A stretch of 64,000 nt of DNA from Mycobacterium sp. (lineage in GTDB: Bacteria; Actinomycetota; Actinomycetes; Mycobacteriales; Mycobacteriaceae). Where the stretch lies: positions 1-64,000 of the forward strand of contig RXJD01000075.1 in NCBI GenBank assembly GCA_003987775.1. Direction: 5' to 3'. The translations under genes were made by a program, and so were the position numbers. Positions 29,587-38,475 of the stretch are shown here, in pieces (the first letter of the stretch is position 1; every line of letters begins with the position of its first letter). Below the pieces are notes generated by a model. It did not search any database. It saw nothing but the letters and a program-made list of their open reading frames with translations, and had not been told where the DNA came from.

Positions 29587-30387
29587 GTGACGTCGGCTCC
29601 GACCGTCTCGGTGATCACGATCTCCTTCAAAGACCTCGACGGGCTGAAGCGCACTGTCGAAAGCGTGCGGGCCCAGCGCTATGAGGGACGCATCGAGCAC
29701 ATCATCATCGACGGCGGGTCCGGCGACGAGGTGCGCGACTATCTGTCCGGAGTGGAGCCGCCGTTCACGTATTGGCAGTCCGAGCCCGACGGTGGACGCT
29801 ACGACGCGATGAACCAGGGCATTGCGCGAGCCTCGGGTGATCTGTTGTGGTTCCTGCATTCCGCCGACCGTTTCTCCGAGCCCGACGTGGTCGCATGCGC
29901 GGTAGAAGCGCTTTCCGGCAAGGGTCCGGCCCGCGACGTGTGGGGCTTCGGCATGGATCGCCTGATCGGAATGGACCGGGTGCGCGGGCCGATACCTTTC
30001 AGCCTCCGCAAGTTCCTGGCCGGCAAGCAGGTGGTCCCGCACCAGGCTTCGTTCTTCGGATCTGCGCTGGTGGACAAGATCGGCGGCTATGACCTGGACT
30101 TCGGAATCGCCGCCGACCAGGAATTCATTCTGCGGGCGGCGTTACAACGCGAGCCCGTCACAATCCAGCGGGTGTTCTGCGAGTTCGACACCACCGGCGT
30201 GGGATCGCACCGGGAACCCAGCGCGGTGTTCGGCGACCTGCGCCGCATGGGCGATCTGCATGGCCGCTATCCCTATGGGGGAAAGCTGCTTTCGCGGGCG
30301 TACCTGCGCGGTCGCGAGCTTTACGCCTACAACAGCCGATTCTGGGAGAACGCGTTCGGACGGTTGTCGACGCGTAACTCCGGTTAG
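29587..30387 (+). CDS. GT2-family glycosyltransferase (Rv1514c type)
   Basis: The 266-aa GT-A enzyme has APTVSVITISFKDLDGLKRT at the start, a DGGSGD loop, and SEPDGGRYDAMNQG, the signature of the WcaA/colanic-acid-type GT2 subgroup. GTG 29587 is supported by AAGGGGG (29573-29579). The frame remains open for about 700 nt upstream but that part overlaps the methyltransferase gene in another frame and has no domain. It is the last gene of the operon from 27604; the facing FkbM gene ends 17 nt beyond. Confidence 0.87.
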   Translation: MTSAPTVSVITISFKDLDGLKRTVESVRAQRYEGRIEHIIIDGGSGDEVRDYLSGVEPPFTYWQSEPDGGRYDAMNQGIARASGDLLWFLHSADRFSEPDVVACAVEALSGKGPARDVWGFGMDRLIGMDRVRGPIPFSLRKFLAGKQVVPHQASFFGSALVDKIGGYDLDFGIAADQEFILRAALQREPVTIQRVFCEFDTTGVGSHREPSAVFGDLRRMGDLHGRYPYGGKLLSRAYLRGRELYAYNSRFWENAFGRLSTRNSG

Positions 30388-30404
30388 CGGCGCGCGCGTT
30401 CAGG

Positions 30405-31139
30405 TCAGTCGCTGCCCCGGAAGAAGATGCCGTCGGCCTGCAACATTCGGCCGTTGCGGGGATCTGTGAAGCCGGGCACCAGGCCGGCGAGGGTGAAGCC
30501 CAGCGAATCCACCAGCTCGAGCGCTTCCCGGATCAGCATCCCCCCCTCATAGAGGGGCTGGAAGGACAGCTCGAGCTGCATACCGACACAACGGTCGCTC
30601 ACTGTCGACTTGGCCCCGTCTATCACATGTTTCTCGAAGCCTTGGACGTCGATCTTCAGGAACGCAACATCGTTCGGCCCCAGAATCTCCGGAGCAACGG
30701 AGTCAAGGCGATGAATCGGTACCTGTTCGGTGCCAACGTAATTGGCCGGCGGAAACGCGTCCTGGTGCCGTTGCAACATCGGCAGTGCCGAGCTGCTGGC
30801 GCCCTCGTTGCCTGCGACGTTGATGGAAATGGTCCCGTCGGTGTCACCCAGTGCGCAGTGCCGGGTGTCCCACTTGGGGTCGGCCGAAGCGCTGCGCTGC
30901 ATCACGGAATACGGCCCGGAGAGCGGTTCGAACGACACGATGCGGCCGGTGTATCCGGTCTCGCGCAGACCGGTGGCGTACTGGCCGGAGTTGGCTCCCA
31001 CGTCGAGCACCACATTGACCTGGTGCGCGTGCAGTTGACGCAGAAAGTTGAGTTCCCAGTCCAGCTCCGGGAAATAGTGCGAAACCTCGATGCCTCTGCG
31101 ACGCAGCGTGTTTCGCAGAATGCGCTCCAGCCTGTTCAC
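30405..31139 (-). CDS. FkbM-family methyltransferase (Rv1513 type)
   Basis: The 244-aa protein has VVLDVGANSGQYATGLR (SAM-binding motif I), VSFEPL, and FLKIDVQGFEKHVIDGA, the hallmark of FkbM-type O-methyltransferases. Its GTG start overlaps the epiA stop as GTGA, so it is translated as the third gene of gmdA-epiA-fkbM. That coupling strongly suggests methylation of the 6-deoxyhexose made by the two upstream enzymes, as in the methylated fucose and rhamnose residues of mycobacterial glycolipids. The exact position methylated is unknown. Confidence 0.9.
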   Translation of the reverse strand: MNRLERILRNTLRRRGIEVSHYFPELDWELNFLRQLHAHQVNVVLDVGANSGQYATGLRETGYTGRIVSFEPLSGPYSVMQRSASADPKWDTRHCALGDTDGTISINVAGNEGASSSALPMLQRHQDAFPPANYVGTEQVPIHRLDSVAPEILGPNDVAFLKIDVQGFEKHVIDGAKSTVSDRCVGMQLELSFQPLYEGGMLIREALELVDSLGFTLAGLVPGFTDPRNGRMLQADGIFFRGSD

Positions 31140-32098
31140 TGCCGGACCGTGTCCGCATGCTCGCGATACCAGGCCACCGTCGCCTCAACCCCCTCGCGCA
31201 GCCCGACTTTCGGCTGCCATCCCGAATTCCGCAGTAGTGAAACGTCAAGCAGCTTGCGCGGTGTCCCATCGGGCTTGGTTGTGTCCCAACGGGTTTCGCC
31301 ACTGTATCCCACCGCGTCGGCGACCATCTGTGCGATCTCGCTGATGGTGTGGTCGATGCCGGTTCCGACGTTGACCTGGGTGGGCCCGTCGAAGTGCTCG
31401 AGCAGGTGCAGACACGCGCCGGCCATGTCGTCGACGTGCAGCAGCTCGCGCCGGGGAGTTCCGGTGCCCCAGTTGGTCACTGCCGGGGCCCCGCTGGCTC
31501 TCGCCTCCTCATACCGGCGGATCAGCGCCGGCAGCAGGTGGGAGCCGGACGGTGAGAAGTTGTCGCCGGGCCCGTAGAGGTTGGTGGGCATCGCCGAGAT
31601 CCACGGCAGGCCGTGCTGCCGGCGCACCGCCTGAACCTGAAGGATCCCGGCGATCTTGGCGATGGCGTACGCGTCGTTGGTCGGCTCCAGCGGGCCGGTG
31701 AGCAGGGCGCTCTCCGGGATCGGCTGGGGGCTCAGCTTCGGGTAGATGCACGACGAGCCGAGGAACAGCAATCGGGGAACCCGCGCGGCCACCGCTGCAT
31801 CGAGCAGGTTGACTTGAATCTGCAGGTTTTCCGATAGGAAGTCGGCGGGATAGGTGTTGTTGGCCATGATGCCGCCGACCCTGGCCGCCGCGTCGATGAC
31901 CACCTGCGGGCGCGCCTCACGGATGAAGTCGAAGGTGGCCGCGCGGTCGGTCAGATCGAGTTCAGTGCGCGACCGCAGCAGCAGATTGCTGAAGCCCTCC
32001 TGTTGAAACCGGCGCAGCAGGGCCGATCCGACGAGGCCGCGATGCCCGGCGATGTAGACCGGGGCCGAGCGGTCCAGCTTGCCGATCGGGCCGGTCAC
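31136..32098 (-). CDS. epiA: EpiA: GDP-4-keto-6-deoxymannose epimerase/reductase (GDP-L-fucose synthase family)
   Basis: This 320-aa short-chain dehydrogenase has the Rossmann motif [12 protein letters not shown], the catalytic Tyr-Lys pair in [17 protein letters not shown], and [11 protein letters not shown]. It converts the GmdA product into a GDP-6-deoxyhexose, most likely GDP-L-fucose. GTG 32098 is chosen because it overlaps the gmdA stop as GTGA and removes a 16-residue unconserved extension; the length then fits Rv1512. It lies inside the coupled gmdA-epiA-fkbM operon. Confidence 0.92.
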   Translation of the reverse strand: MTGPIGKLDRSAPVYIAGHRGLVGSALLRRFQQEGFSNLLLRSRTELDLTDRAATFDFIREARPQVVIDAAARVGGIMANNTYPADFLSENLQIQVNLLDAAVAARVPRLLFLGSSCIYPKLSPQPIPESALLTGPLEPTNDAYAIAKIAGILQVQAVRRQHGLPWISAMPTNLYGPGDNFSPSGSHLLPALIRRYEEARASGAPAVTNWGTGTPRRELLHVDDMAGACLHLLEHFDGPTQVNVGTGIDHTISEIAQMVADAVGYSGETRWDTTKPDGTPRKLLDVSLLRNSGWQPKVGLREGVEATVAWYREHADTVRQ

Positions 32099-33117
32099 GT
32101 AAGGCCCGCCAGCATCGGCTTGTCGATCCAGGGCTTGCCCTCGCACTCGAGCGCGGCGATGTCGGCATCCACCATGATCCTGGCCAATTCGCCGGTGTGC
32201 ACCGACGCGCGCCAGCCCAGCGAATCAGCAGCCTTGGTCGCGTCGCCGATCAACGAGTCCACCTCGGTGGGCCGCAGATAGCGTTCGTCGAATTTGACAT
32301 ATTGCTGCCAGTCCAGACCGGCGTGCCGGAATGCCGCCTCGGCGAAATCGCGCACGGTGTAACCGCGCCCGGTCGCCAGCACATAATCGTCGGGCTCGGG
32401 GGCCTGCAGCATGCGCCACATTCCTTCGACGTACTCGGGCGCGTAGCCCCAGTCCCGGACCGCGTCGAGATTGCCCATGTAAAGCTCGGATTGGACGCCG
32501 GCCTTGATCCGCGCCACCGCCCGGGTGATCTTGCGGGTTACGAATGTCTCACCGCGCCGCGGTGATTCGTGATTGAACAGGATGCCGTTGACGGCGAACA
32601 AGCCGTAGGCCTCACGGTAATTCCTTGTCGCCCAATAGGAGTAGACCTTGGCCGCGCCATACGGCGACCGCGGGTAGAAAGGGGTCAACTCGTTCTGCGG
32701 TGGTGGCGTGGCGCCGAACATCTCCGACGACGACGCTTGATAGAAGCGGCACTGCACGCGAGACAGCCGAACGGCTTCGAGCAGGCGCATGGATCCCATG
32801 CCGGTGGTGTCGCCGGTGTGCACCGGTTCGTCGAAGCTGACTCTCACATGTGACTGTGCCGCAAGGTTGTAGACCTCGTCGGGTTCGATGGTGCTCAACA
32901 GGGTGACCAGGCGGGTTCCGTCGATGAGGTCGCCGTAGTGCAGGAACAGTCTGGCGTCCGGCTGGTGTGGATCGACGTAGAGATGATCGATCCGGGATGT
33001 GTTGAACGTCGAGGCACGACGGATGAGCCCGTGCACCTCGTAACCCTTGCTGAGCAGCAGTTCGGCGAGATACGAACCGTCCTGTCCGGTGATTCCGGTG
33101 ATGAGCGCCCGCTTCAC
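32095..33117 (-). CDS. gmdA: GmdA: GDP-mannose 4,6-dehydratase
   Basis: This NAD(P)-dependent enzyme converts GDP-mannose to GDP-4-keto-6-deoxymannose. Motifs are [40 protein letters not shown] (Tyr-Lys pair) and [20 protein letters not shown], the last being diagnostic of GMDs. GTG 33117 gives 340 aa, the same length as the Rv1511 annotation; the frame stays open to 33270 but the added residues do not look like this family. It is first in the gmdA-epiA-fkbM operon. It marks the edge of the high-GC part: the next genes leftwards are conserved, those to the right differ in composition. Confidence 0.94.
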   Translation of the reverse strand: MKRALITGITGQDGSYLAELLLSKGYEVHGLIRRASTFNTSRIDHLYVDPHQPDARLFLHYGDLIDGTRLVTLLSTIEPDEVYNLAAQSHVRVSFDEPVHTGDTTGMGSMRLLEAVRLSRVQCRFYQASSSEMFGATPPPQNELTPFYPRSPYGAAKVYSYWATRNYREAYGLFAVNGILFNHESPRRGETFVTRKITRAVARIKAGVQSELYMGNLDAVRDWGYAPEYVEGMWRMLQAPEPDDYVLATGRGYTVRDFAEAAFRHAGLDWQQYVKFDERYLRPTEVDSLIGDATKAADSLGWRASVHTGELARIMVDADIAALECEGKPWIDKPMLAGLT

Positions 33118-33541
33118 GGGGCTACCACTGCTGTCGGTGCATGCTCGCCATGGCATGTCCGGCGTTCCATCATCGAGGCCGTCTTTCGTTGTGCTACCGC
33201 GGTCCGGCGCCGCTGTCGCTTCATAGTAGATGTCAGGTGCGGGCGGACGTTCGACCATGCTTTGCCGCAACGGTGGGCAGCCAGTTAAGCGCTCGCACTC
33301 GCGGATCGCCGTCTCCTAACGATTCGAGCGACGGAGTCGTTGACAGACGCTGGTCCAAGGGTCTGAAACCCTGGAATCAGGCGGTCGTCGAGCCCTCCGG
33401 TCTGCGCGGGTCGTCGCTGTTCCCTGGCTCAATGACGCTTATGGGTCGCCCTGCAACAGACCACGGACAGAAGCGATAAACCGCAGTTGCAGGCATTGCA
33501 GTCGATCCACCGGATCCGACACATTCGGCCCCCTCTCGGGG
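33118..33541. other. Divergent intergenic spacer between gmdA and the transketolase cassette
   Basis: No domain-bearing frame is seen in about 420 nt. It should hold the gmdA promoter on the minus strand and upstream elements of the cassette on the plus strand. An exact TTGACA occurs at 33340-33345 but has no suitably spaced -10. Composition begins to drop in GC within this stretch. Confidence 0.5.
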
Positions 33542-33547
33542 TAAGAT
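33542..33547 (+). promoter_or_regulatory. Candidate -10 element for the transketolase operon
   Basis: TAAGAT fits the TANNNT mycobacterial -10. It lies 8 nt upstream of an ATG at 33556, so the transcript would be leaderless or have a 1-2 nt leader. No good -35 is visible. Confidence 0.35.
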
Positions 33548-33555
33548 TTTTGCCC

Positions 33556-33624
33556 ATGACGGGGGCCTCTAAGCCGATTCGAACCTTTGCTAAACCCTGC
33601 TGCCGTGGGAGGAGAAAATGGTGA
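33556..33624 (+). CDS. Candidate 22-aa leader ORF upstream of the transketolase genes
   Basis: ATG 33556 to TGA 33622-33624 encodes 22 residues ending in a very basic tail (KPCCRGRRKW) with a Cys-Cys pair. It follows directly on a -10-like TAAGAT, so it could be translated from a leaderless mRNA. Its stop lies inside the next small ORF, which starts at 33618, so ribosomes ending here would be positioned for that start. No family is recognised; existence as a real peptide is inference. Confidence 0.3.
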   Translation: MTGASKPIRTFAKPCCRGRRKW

Positions 33625-33755
33625 TCGCGCATCCGCTGCGACGTCAGTTGACCTGCAGCGTCGCAATGCGCAACCTCGCAATGCGACGGCCGCCATCCGG
33701 CGGCTCGCAGTTGCTGGTGCCGTCTCGCTTACGACGGAAGGCATGCGAACAATGA
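33618..33755 (+). CDS. Candidate 45-aa small ORF coupled to the transketolase start
   Basis: ATG 33618 is preceded by GGGAGGAGAAA, one of the best ribosome sites in this part of the window. The 45-residue product is basic and has no recognised domain. Its TGA (33753-33755) overlaps the transketolase ATG at 33752 as ATGA, the same coupling used between the real genes of this operon. It may be a leader peptide that sets translation of the downstream genes, or a small protein in its own right. Confidence 0.4.
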   Translation: MVIAHPLRRQLTCSVAMRNLAMRRPPSGGSQLLVPSRLRRKACEQ

Positions 33756-34546
33756 CGATGACCAGCACCAGAGCCGTCAGCGCAACCGATGTTCTTCGTG
33801 TTGCACGCCAAAGACTCCTTCGGATGCACTACGAGAGCGGTGTGGGTCATATCGGCGGTAACCTATCGTCGCTCGACGCAATGTTGGTGATCTTTCATGA
33901 ATATTTGCGCACCGAAGATACGTTTGTCCTGTCGAAAGGCCATTCGGCTGGCGCCCTGTACACGACCCTTTGGAGCCTCGGACTGCTAGACGACAGTGAC
34001 CTCGAATCTTTCCATCGAGATGACACGTTGCTCGCCGGCCACCCGCCAGCAAAAGGCATTCCGGAAATCGCGTTCGCGACGGGGAGCTTAGGGCACGGGC
34101 TATCACTCGCAGCAGGGACCGCTCTTGCCTACCGACTACGACGAAGTGACGCGCGGGTCGTATGTTTAACGTCCGACGGGGAATGGCAAGAAGGCTCAAC
34201 GTGGGAGGGTTTAATCTTTGCGTCACATCATCGACTCGATAACCTGACGATAGTCGTTGACCACAACGGCCTGCAGGGTTTCGGATCAACGACTGACGTT
34301 GCAAGCATGTCTCCTTTGTGGCAACGACTTCACGGATTCGACATCGACGTCATCGTTACTGACGGTCACGATAGTAACGCGATCGCTGGCGCATTGTCGG
34401 CCCAAAGCGACAGGCTCAAGGTGATTGTTCTGCGAACGGTCAAGGGTCACGGGGTCAGCTTCATGGAGAACGAGATGAAGTGGCACTACTTACCGTTGAC
34501 GACGGAGCTCTATCATCAAGCGATCGACGAAATAGGCGGCCCATGA
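33752..34546 (+). CDS. Transketolase, N-terminal (ThDP-pyrophosphate-binding) subunit
   Basis: The 264-aa protein corresponds to the PP domain of transketolase. Visible features are YESGVGHIGGNLSS, LSKGHSAGALY, TGSLGHGLSLAAG, and the ThDP-binding stretch SDGEWQEG followed by VVDHNGLQ, where Ser replaces the first Gly of GDG. ATG 33752 overlaps the stop of a small upstream ORF; in-frame ATGs at 33743 and 33758 are alternatives. The next gene supplies the other half, and the two overlap as ATGA. Stand-alone split transketolases occur in sugar gene clusters, where they transfer a two-carbon ketol unit; here it probably builds an unusual LOS sugar rather than serving the pentose phosphate pathway. 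GC is lower than in flanking genes. Confidence 0.9.
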   Translation: MTMTSTRAVSATDVLRVARQRLLRMHYESGVGHIGGNLSSLDAMLVIFHEYLRTEDTFVLSKGHSAGALYTTLWSLGLLDDSDLESFHRDDTLLAGHPPAKGIPEIAFATGSLGHGLSLAAGTALAYRLRRSDARVVCLTSDGEWQEGSTWEGLIFASHHRLDNLTIVVDHNGLQGFGSTTDVASMSPLWQRLHGFDIDVIVTDGHDSNAIAGALSAQSDRLKVIVLRTVKGHGVSFMENEMKWHYLPLTTELYHQAIDEIGGP

Positions 34547-35454
34547 GAAAGCAACTTTGCGACGCGCTGGTCGCGCGGTCACTGCAACAAGAGGAGATGG
34601 TTTTTCTTACGGGGGATCTAGGATTTAACGCCCTGGAACCGTTGCAGAATGCTATGGGTGAGCGGTTCATCAATGCAGGCGTAGCGGAGCAAAACATGAT
34701 CACCGTCGCCGCCGGGCTTGCCGCCCAACACTTTGAGGTGTGGATTTACAGCATCGCACCGTTCATGTATGCGCGCCCATTCGAGCAAATTCGCAATGAC
34801 ATTTGCTTTCATAGTTTACCAGTAAAGATGATCGGAAATGGTGGCGGCTATGGGTATGGTGTGATGGGTCCGACCCATCACGCGATTGATGATTATGGCG
34901 CTTTACTCACGCTTCCCGGCATGAGCGCCTACGTCCCAACTTTCAATGAAGATGTTCAGGCTATTGTCGAGCGTGCGGGGGCAGCCGACGGTCCAGCTTA
35001 TCTTCGGATTGGCCTGGGCGAATCGCCACAGGGGTGGCCAGTGCCCATGTTCGAACCATGGAGAGAATTGACGTCGGGAGATGGGCCGGTCGTGATTGGC
35101 GTAGGGCCTGTAACGGGTACCTACATCGACTGCTTTGAGGCAATGCCCGTCGAGGAGCGGCCAAATCTTTGGGTCGTTGGTGAACTGCCACTTGACAAGA
35201 ACCCGATCCCCGAAGCACTCCTTACAAAGTTGGCTTCGTCATCTAGATTGTTAGTTGTCGAGGAACACGTGCGTCAGGGATCGTTTGGATCGCAGCTGCT
35301 TCTGGAGCTAGGTGAACGCGGTTGCGCGCCGAAGTGCTTCGCGCACCTGTGCGCACGGGCCCACAACTTTGGTCGCTACGGTTCGCAGAAATTCATGCGC
35401 GCGCAGTCAGGACTCGACCCAGCTACGATGATGTCCGCGCTGACGAGCGTCTAA
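34543..35454 (+). CDS. Transketolase, C-terminal (Pyr plus C-domain) subunit
   Basis: The 303-aa partner of the preceding gene carries the pyrimidine-binding domain with the catalytic Glu in NAGVAEQNMITVAAGLA, then YSIAPFMYARPFEQIRND and GVMGPTHHAIDDYG, which are typical of the beta half of split transketolase and DXP-synthase-like enzymes. The C-terminal domain contains LLVVEEHVRQGSFGSQL. ATG 34543 overlaps the preceding stop by 4 nt, giving equimolar translation of both subunits. A pyruvate dehydrogenase E1-like activity on a keto sugar is an alternative. Only 2 nt separate it from the next gene. Confidence 0.9.
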   Translation: MRKQLCDALVARSLQQEEMVFLTGDLGFNALEPLQNAMGERFINAGVAEQNMITVAAGLAAQHFEVWIYSIAPFMYARPFEQIRNDICFHSLPVKMIGNGGGYGYGVMGPTHHAIDDYGALLTLPGMSAYVPTFNEDVQAIVERAGAADGPAYLRIGLGESPQGWPVPMFEPWRELTSGDGPVVIGVGPVTGTYIDCFEAMPVEERPNLWVVGELPLDKNPIPEALLTKLASSSRLLVVEEHVRQGSFGSQLLLELGERGCAPKCFAHLCARAHNFGRYGSQKFMRAQSGLDPATMMSALTSV

Positions 35455-35456
35455 GA

Positions 35457-37448
35457 ATGGGTGCGATCGAGTCGAATATTCATGCCCTCAAAGGGCCAAT
35501 CCTCGTGACCGGTGCATCCGGTTTTGTCGGAGCGAACCTGTTCAAAAAGCTTTACGAGAATCGCGATGACGTGTACGCGGTTATACGTGGGGATAAGGGC
35601 TGGAGGCTCCGAGATATACCCGACGAGCAAACAATCGAAGTAGACCTCAACGACTATATGCTGACGAGGCACTTGGTCGATAGTTCTGCGCCGCAGACGG
35701 TATTTCATTGCGCAGCATATGGTGCCTATTCCTTCGAAGAAGACAGCTCTCTGATATACCAAACCAACTTTCAGTCAGCGGTCAACCTTGTGGATCGACT
35801 GGCATCACGATCCTTCAGCGCATTCATTAGCGCGGGTAGTTCGTCCGAATACGGCACAAACTGCACCGCACCTTCCGAGGATAGCCTCTGCGAGCCCAAC
35901 AGCCCGTATGCTGTCTCGAAGGTCGCGACCGCGAACTACCTGCATTATATGGGTAAGCAGCGAGGGTTTCCCGCGCTGAACCTTCGGTTATATTCAGTTT
36001 ACGGACCGCTGGAAGACACATCACGTCTACTACCGACCTTGCTGCGCGAAGCGCTGGCCGGACGACTGCCACCACTCGTTGACCCACGAACGTCCCGTGA
36101 CTTCGTGTACATCGACGATGTGTGTGAAGCATTTATTCTCGCCGCAGTTCGCATGCACCCAGGACTGCATGGCGAAAGCCTCAATATCGGTACCGGCATT
36201 AAAACCACAATTGGTGATCTCGTCGACACGACGCGCGACGTATTTCGACTCGAGGTCGAACCGGAGTTCGACACGATGGCAGGCCGCAAGTGGGACCTAC
36301 CAGATTGGTACTCTGATCCCACAAAGGCTCTTCAAGAAATTGGTTGGAGCGCCCGTACATCGCTAAAAGATGGTTTGGAGTCGATGTCGAGATGGGTTTC
36401 AACTCTTACTGACCGGCAGCTGGCGTTGACCACTAAGAAGGTAAGCGGGGCCCGCCGGCGCGGCGTATCAGCAGTCATCGCATGCTATAAGGACGGCCAA
36501 GCAATACCCGTCATGCACAAGCGACTATCAGAAACGTTCACTCATCTCGACGTCGACTACGAAATCATCTTCGTCAACGACGGCAGCCCCGACGACAGTG
36601 CTGAGGTAATTCGCGAGATCAGCCAAGGTGATCCCCATGTCGTAGGCATCACCCACTCGCGCAATTTCGGATCCCAGATGGCATTTCGCAGTGGCATGGA
36701 GCTATCGACAATGGAAAGTGTCGTTCTGCTGGACGGCGATCTTCAAGATCCTCCCGAGTTGATCCCCGAATTTTATGCCCTGTGGGAACAAGGCTATGAC
36801 GTCGTCTATGGCAGGCGAATTAAACGGGAAATGCCTTGGCATCGCGGTCTGGAATACAAGCTGTTCTATCGTCTATTTAAGCGGTACAGCTACGTGAACA
36901 TCCCGCTCGATGCAGGAGACTTCTCTTTAATGGATCGGCGTGTTGTCAGATGGTTACTGAACTGTCCTGAACGTGATTTGTTCATGCGCGGTTTGCGGGC
37001 TTACGTCGGATTCAAGCAGACTGGTGTTGACTACGTGCGACCCGAGCGAATGTTCGGGCGATCAACCAACAGTTTCACTAAGAACATCGATTGGGCCAAG
37101 AAGGCAATTTTCTCCTTCAGCAACTCGCCGCTAACTATGCTGACTAACGCAGGAATTGTCTCTTTGGCAATATCACTGCTGGCCGCCGTAGTAGTCGTGA
37201 TTTTGCGCATACTAGTGCCGCATATAGCGCCTCAGGGCATCACGACGGTTCTGCTAGTTATGCTCGTCTTTGGGTCCGTCAATCTATTCGCAATCGGTCT
37301 AGTCGGAGAGTATGTATCCAAAATCATGACTGAGGTGAAGGAGCGACCACGCTTGATTCGAGCGTCATTGATCCGCAACGGAGAGCAAACCGAGTTGCTG
37401 CCCGATGGCAAAGCCATGCGGTTAGCGTCCGGGAGTAAACGCTCATGA
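35457..37448 (+). CDS. Fusion of an NAD-dependent sugar epimerase/dehydratase and a GtrB/DPM1-like glycosyltransferase
   Basis: The 663-aa protein joins two enzymes usually encoded separately. Residues 1 to about 320 form an extended SDR: VTGASGFVGANLF (Rossmann), SAGSSSEYG, and Tyr151-x3-Lys155 in SPYAVSKV. From about residue 337 a GT2 domain begins (VSAVIACYKDG), with FVNDGSPDDS and LLDGDLQDPPE, the metal site of polyprenyl-phosphate glycosyltransferases, then two C-terminal TM helices (about 565-595 and 605-630). The likely role is to make an NDP-sugar and load it directly onto decaprenyl phosphate at the membrane. ATG 35457 is 2 nt after the transketolase stop; the stop overlaps the next gene as ATGA. 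No frameshift or stop lies between the domains. Confidence 0.9.
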   Translation: MGAIESNIHALKGPILVTGASGFVGANLFKKLYENRDDVYAVIRGDKGWRLRDIPDEQTIEVDLNDYMLTRHLVDSSAPQTVFHCAAYGAYSFEEDSSLIYQTNFQSAVNLVDRLASRSFSAFISAGSSSEYGTNCTAPSEDSLCEPNSPYAVSKVATANYLHYMGKQRGFPALNLRLYSVYGPLEDTSRLLPTLLREALAGRLPPLVDPRTSRDFVYIDDVCEAFILAAVRMHPGLHGESLNIGTGIKTTIGDLVDTTRDVFRLEVEPEFDTMAGRKWDLPDWYSDPTKALQEIGWSARTSLKDGLESMSRWVSTLTDRQLALTTKKVSGARRRGVSAVIACYKDGQAIPVMHKRLSETFTHLDVDYEIIFVNDGSPDDSAEVIREISQGDPHVVGITHSRNFGSQMAFRSGMELSTMESVVLLDGDLQDPPELIPEFYALWEQGYDVVYGRRIKREMPWHRGLEYKLFYRLFKRYSYVNIPLDAGDFSLMDRRVVRWLLNCPERDLFMRGLRAYVGFKQTGVDYVRPERMFGRSTNSFTKNIDWAKKAIFSFSNSPLTMLTNAGIVSLAISLLAAVVVVILRILVPHIAPQGITTVLLVMLVFGSVNLFAIGLVGEYVSKIMTEVKERPRLIRASLIRNGEQTELLPDGKAMRLASGSKRS

Positions 37449-38362
37449 CTTCAATGCGATCGTGCCCGGTCTGCGGAGCAGGGGCAACCGAGGCGACGTC
37501 GTTCCTCAAAGCCAATGTCGATACGGCCCGTCTTGACCAATTCAGCTACGCCTCCCGCAAGACACCCGAGTACATGAATCTGAACCTCGTTCGCTGCCTT
37601 CGCTGCGACCTGGTGTACGCCGATGAACCACCTACTCAGGACGATCTCGCGCGTGCGTATCACGTCGCCGACTATGACAGCGCGGAAGAGGCCGACGATG
37701 CAGCGACTACTTATATTCGCGCTATGGAGCCGGTGCTAGAGGCACTGCCGAGGCGCCAATCGGTACTTGAAATAGGTACGGGTACCGGCGTGCTACTGGA
37801 GCATCTTTCTAGGCAAGGGTTTACGGAATTGGTGGGCGTGGAACCGTCCGCAGCCGCGATTGCAGCTGCACCCCCGCATCGTCAAACGTGGATCCGTCCA
37901 GGAGTCTTCCAAGAGGGAGACTTCATTCCGGAATCGTTCGATCTGATTTGCTGCTTTATGACAATGGAGCATGTTGTCGACCCGAGAACGGTTGCTGAGG
38001 CGGCGTGGCGACTCCTTCGGCCAGGTGGTGCGTTCGTGACTGTGACACATGATTACCGTGCACGCTTGAATAAGCTGCTAGGAAGACGCTCACCAATCAT
38101 CGATATCGAGCACATGCAGTTGTTCTCAAGCCAAAGTATTCGAACTCTGTTTCAAGGCAGCGGTTTTCAGAGAGTCGACGTCGAACGAATCGTTAATCGT
38201 TACGCTTTCCGCTACTGGTGGCGGCTAGCGCCTGTGCCCACCCCACTGAAAAGGGGGGTATCCAAGAGTGCGCAGCTCATCGGGCTCGACGGCGTCAAAT
38301 TGGGCTTCAATGTCGGCAACAGTATTACCAGCGGATACAAGCCTGCAAACTACGTTGCTTGA
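37445..38362 (+). CDS. SAM-dependent methyltransferase with N-terminal zinc-type Cys pairs
   Basis: The 305-aa protein starts with Cys7-x2-Cys10 (SCPVCG) and later CLRCDLVY, a four-cysteine arrangement found in sugar C-methyltransferases and related enzymes. The methyltransferase core follows: VLEIGTGTGVLLEHLS, GVEPSAAAI, FMTMEHVVDP and LLRPGGAFVTVTHD. It is the last gene of the transketolase operon, with an ATGA overlap to the fusion gene. A role in C- or O-methylation of the branched or keto sugar built by the upstream enzymes is inferred. A small GAGCGC/GCGCTC hairpin lies right at its stop (38361-38374), before the facing membrane gene. Confidence 0.86.
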   Translation: MTSMRSCPVCGAGATEATSFLKANVDTARLDQFSYASRKTPEYMNLNLVRCLRCDLVYADEPPTQDDLARAYHVADYDSAEEADDAATTYIRAMEPVLEALPRRQSVLEIGTGTGVLLEHLSRQGFTELVGVEPSAAAIAAAPPHRQTWIRPGVFQEGDFIPESFDLICCFMTMEHVVDPRTVAEAAWRLLRPGGAFVTVTHDYRARLNKLLGRRSPIIDIEHMQLFSSQSIRTLFQGSGFQRVDVERIVNRYAFRYWWRLAPVPTPLKRGVSKSAQLIGLDGVKLGFNVGNSITSGYKPANYVA

Positions 38363-38475
38363 GCGCGGGCGCTCTCCGACGATTCATATCCGAGACAATA
38401 ACGTGCTGCAACTAGGGAAGAACAGCCCCAGCTGAAATCCGTTTATTCCGCCTTTTGCAATGGACGGTTCTCGGA

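Noticed and set aside
33542..33755. ThDP riboswitch upstream of the transketolase genes
   Set aside because: I could not find the conserved ThDP riboswitch core (CUGAGA), and the region is better explained by overlapping small ORFs.
33752..35454. Housekeeping transketolase broken by a frameshift
   Set aside because: The two halves overlap as ATGA with their own starts and domain boundaries, the pattern of natural split transketolases in sugar clusters.
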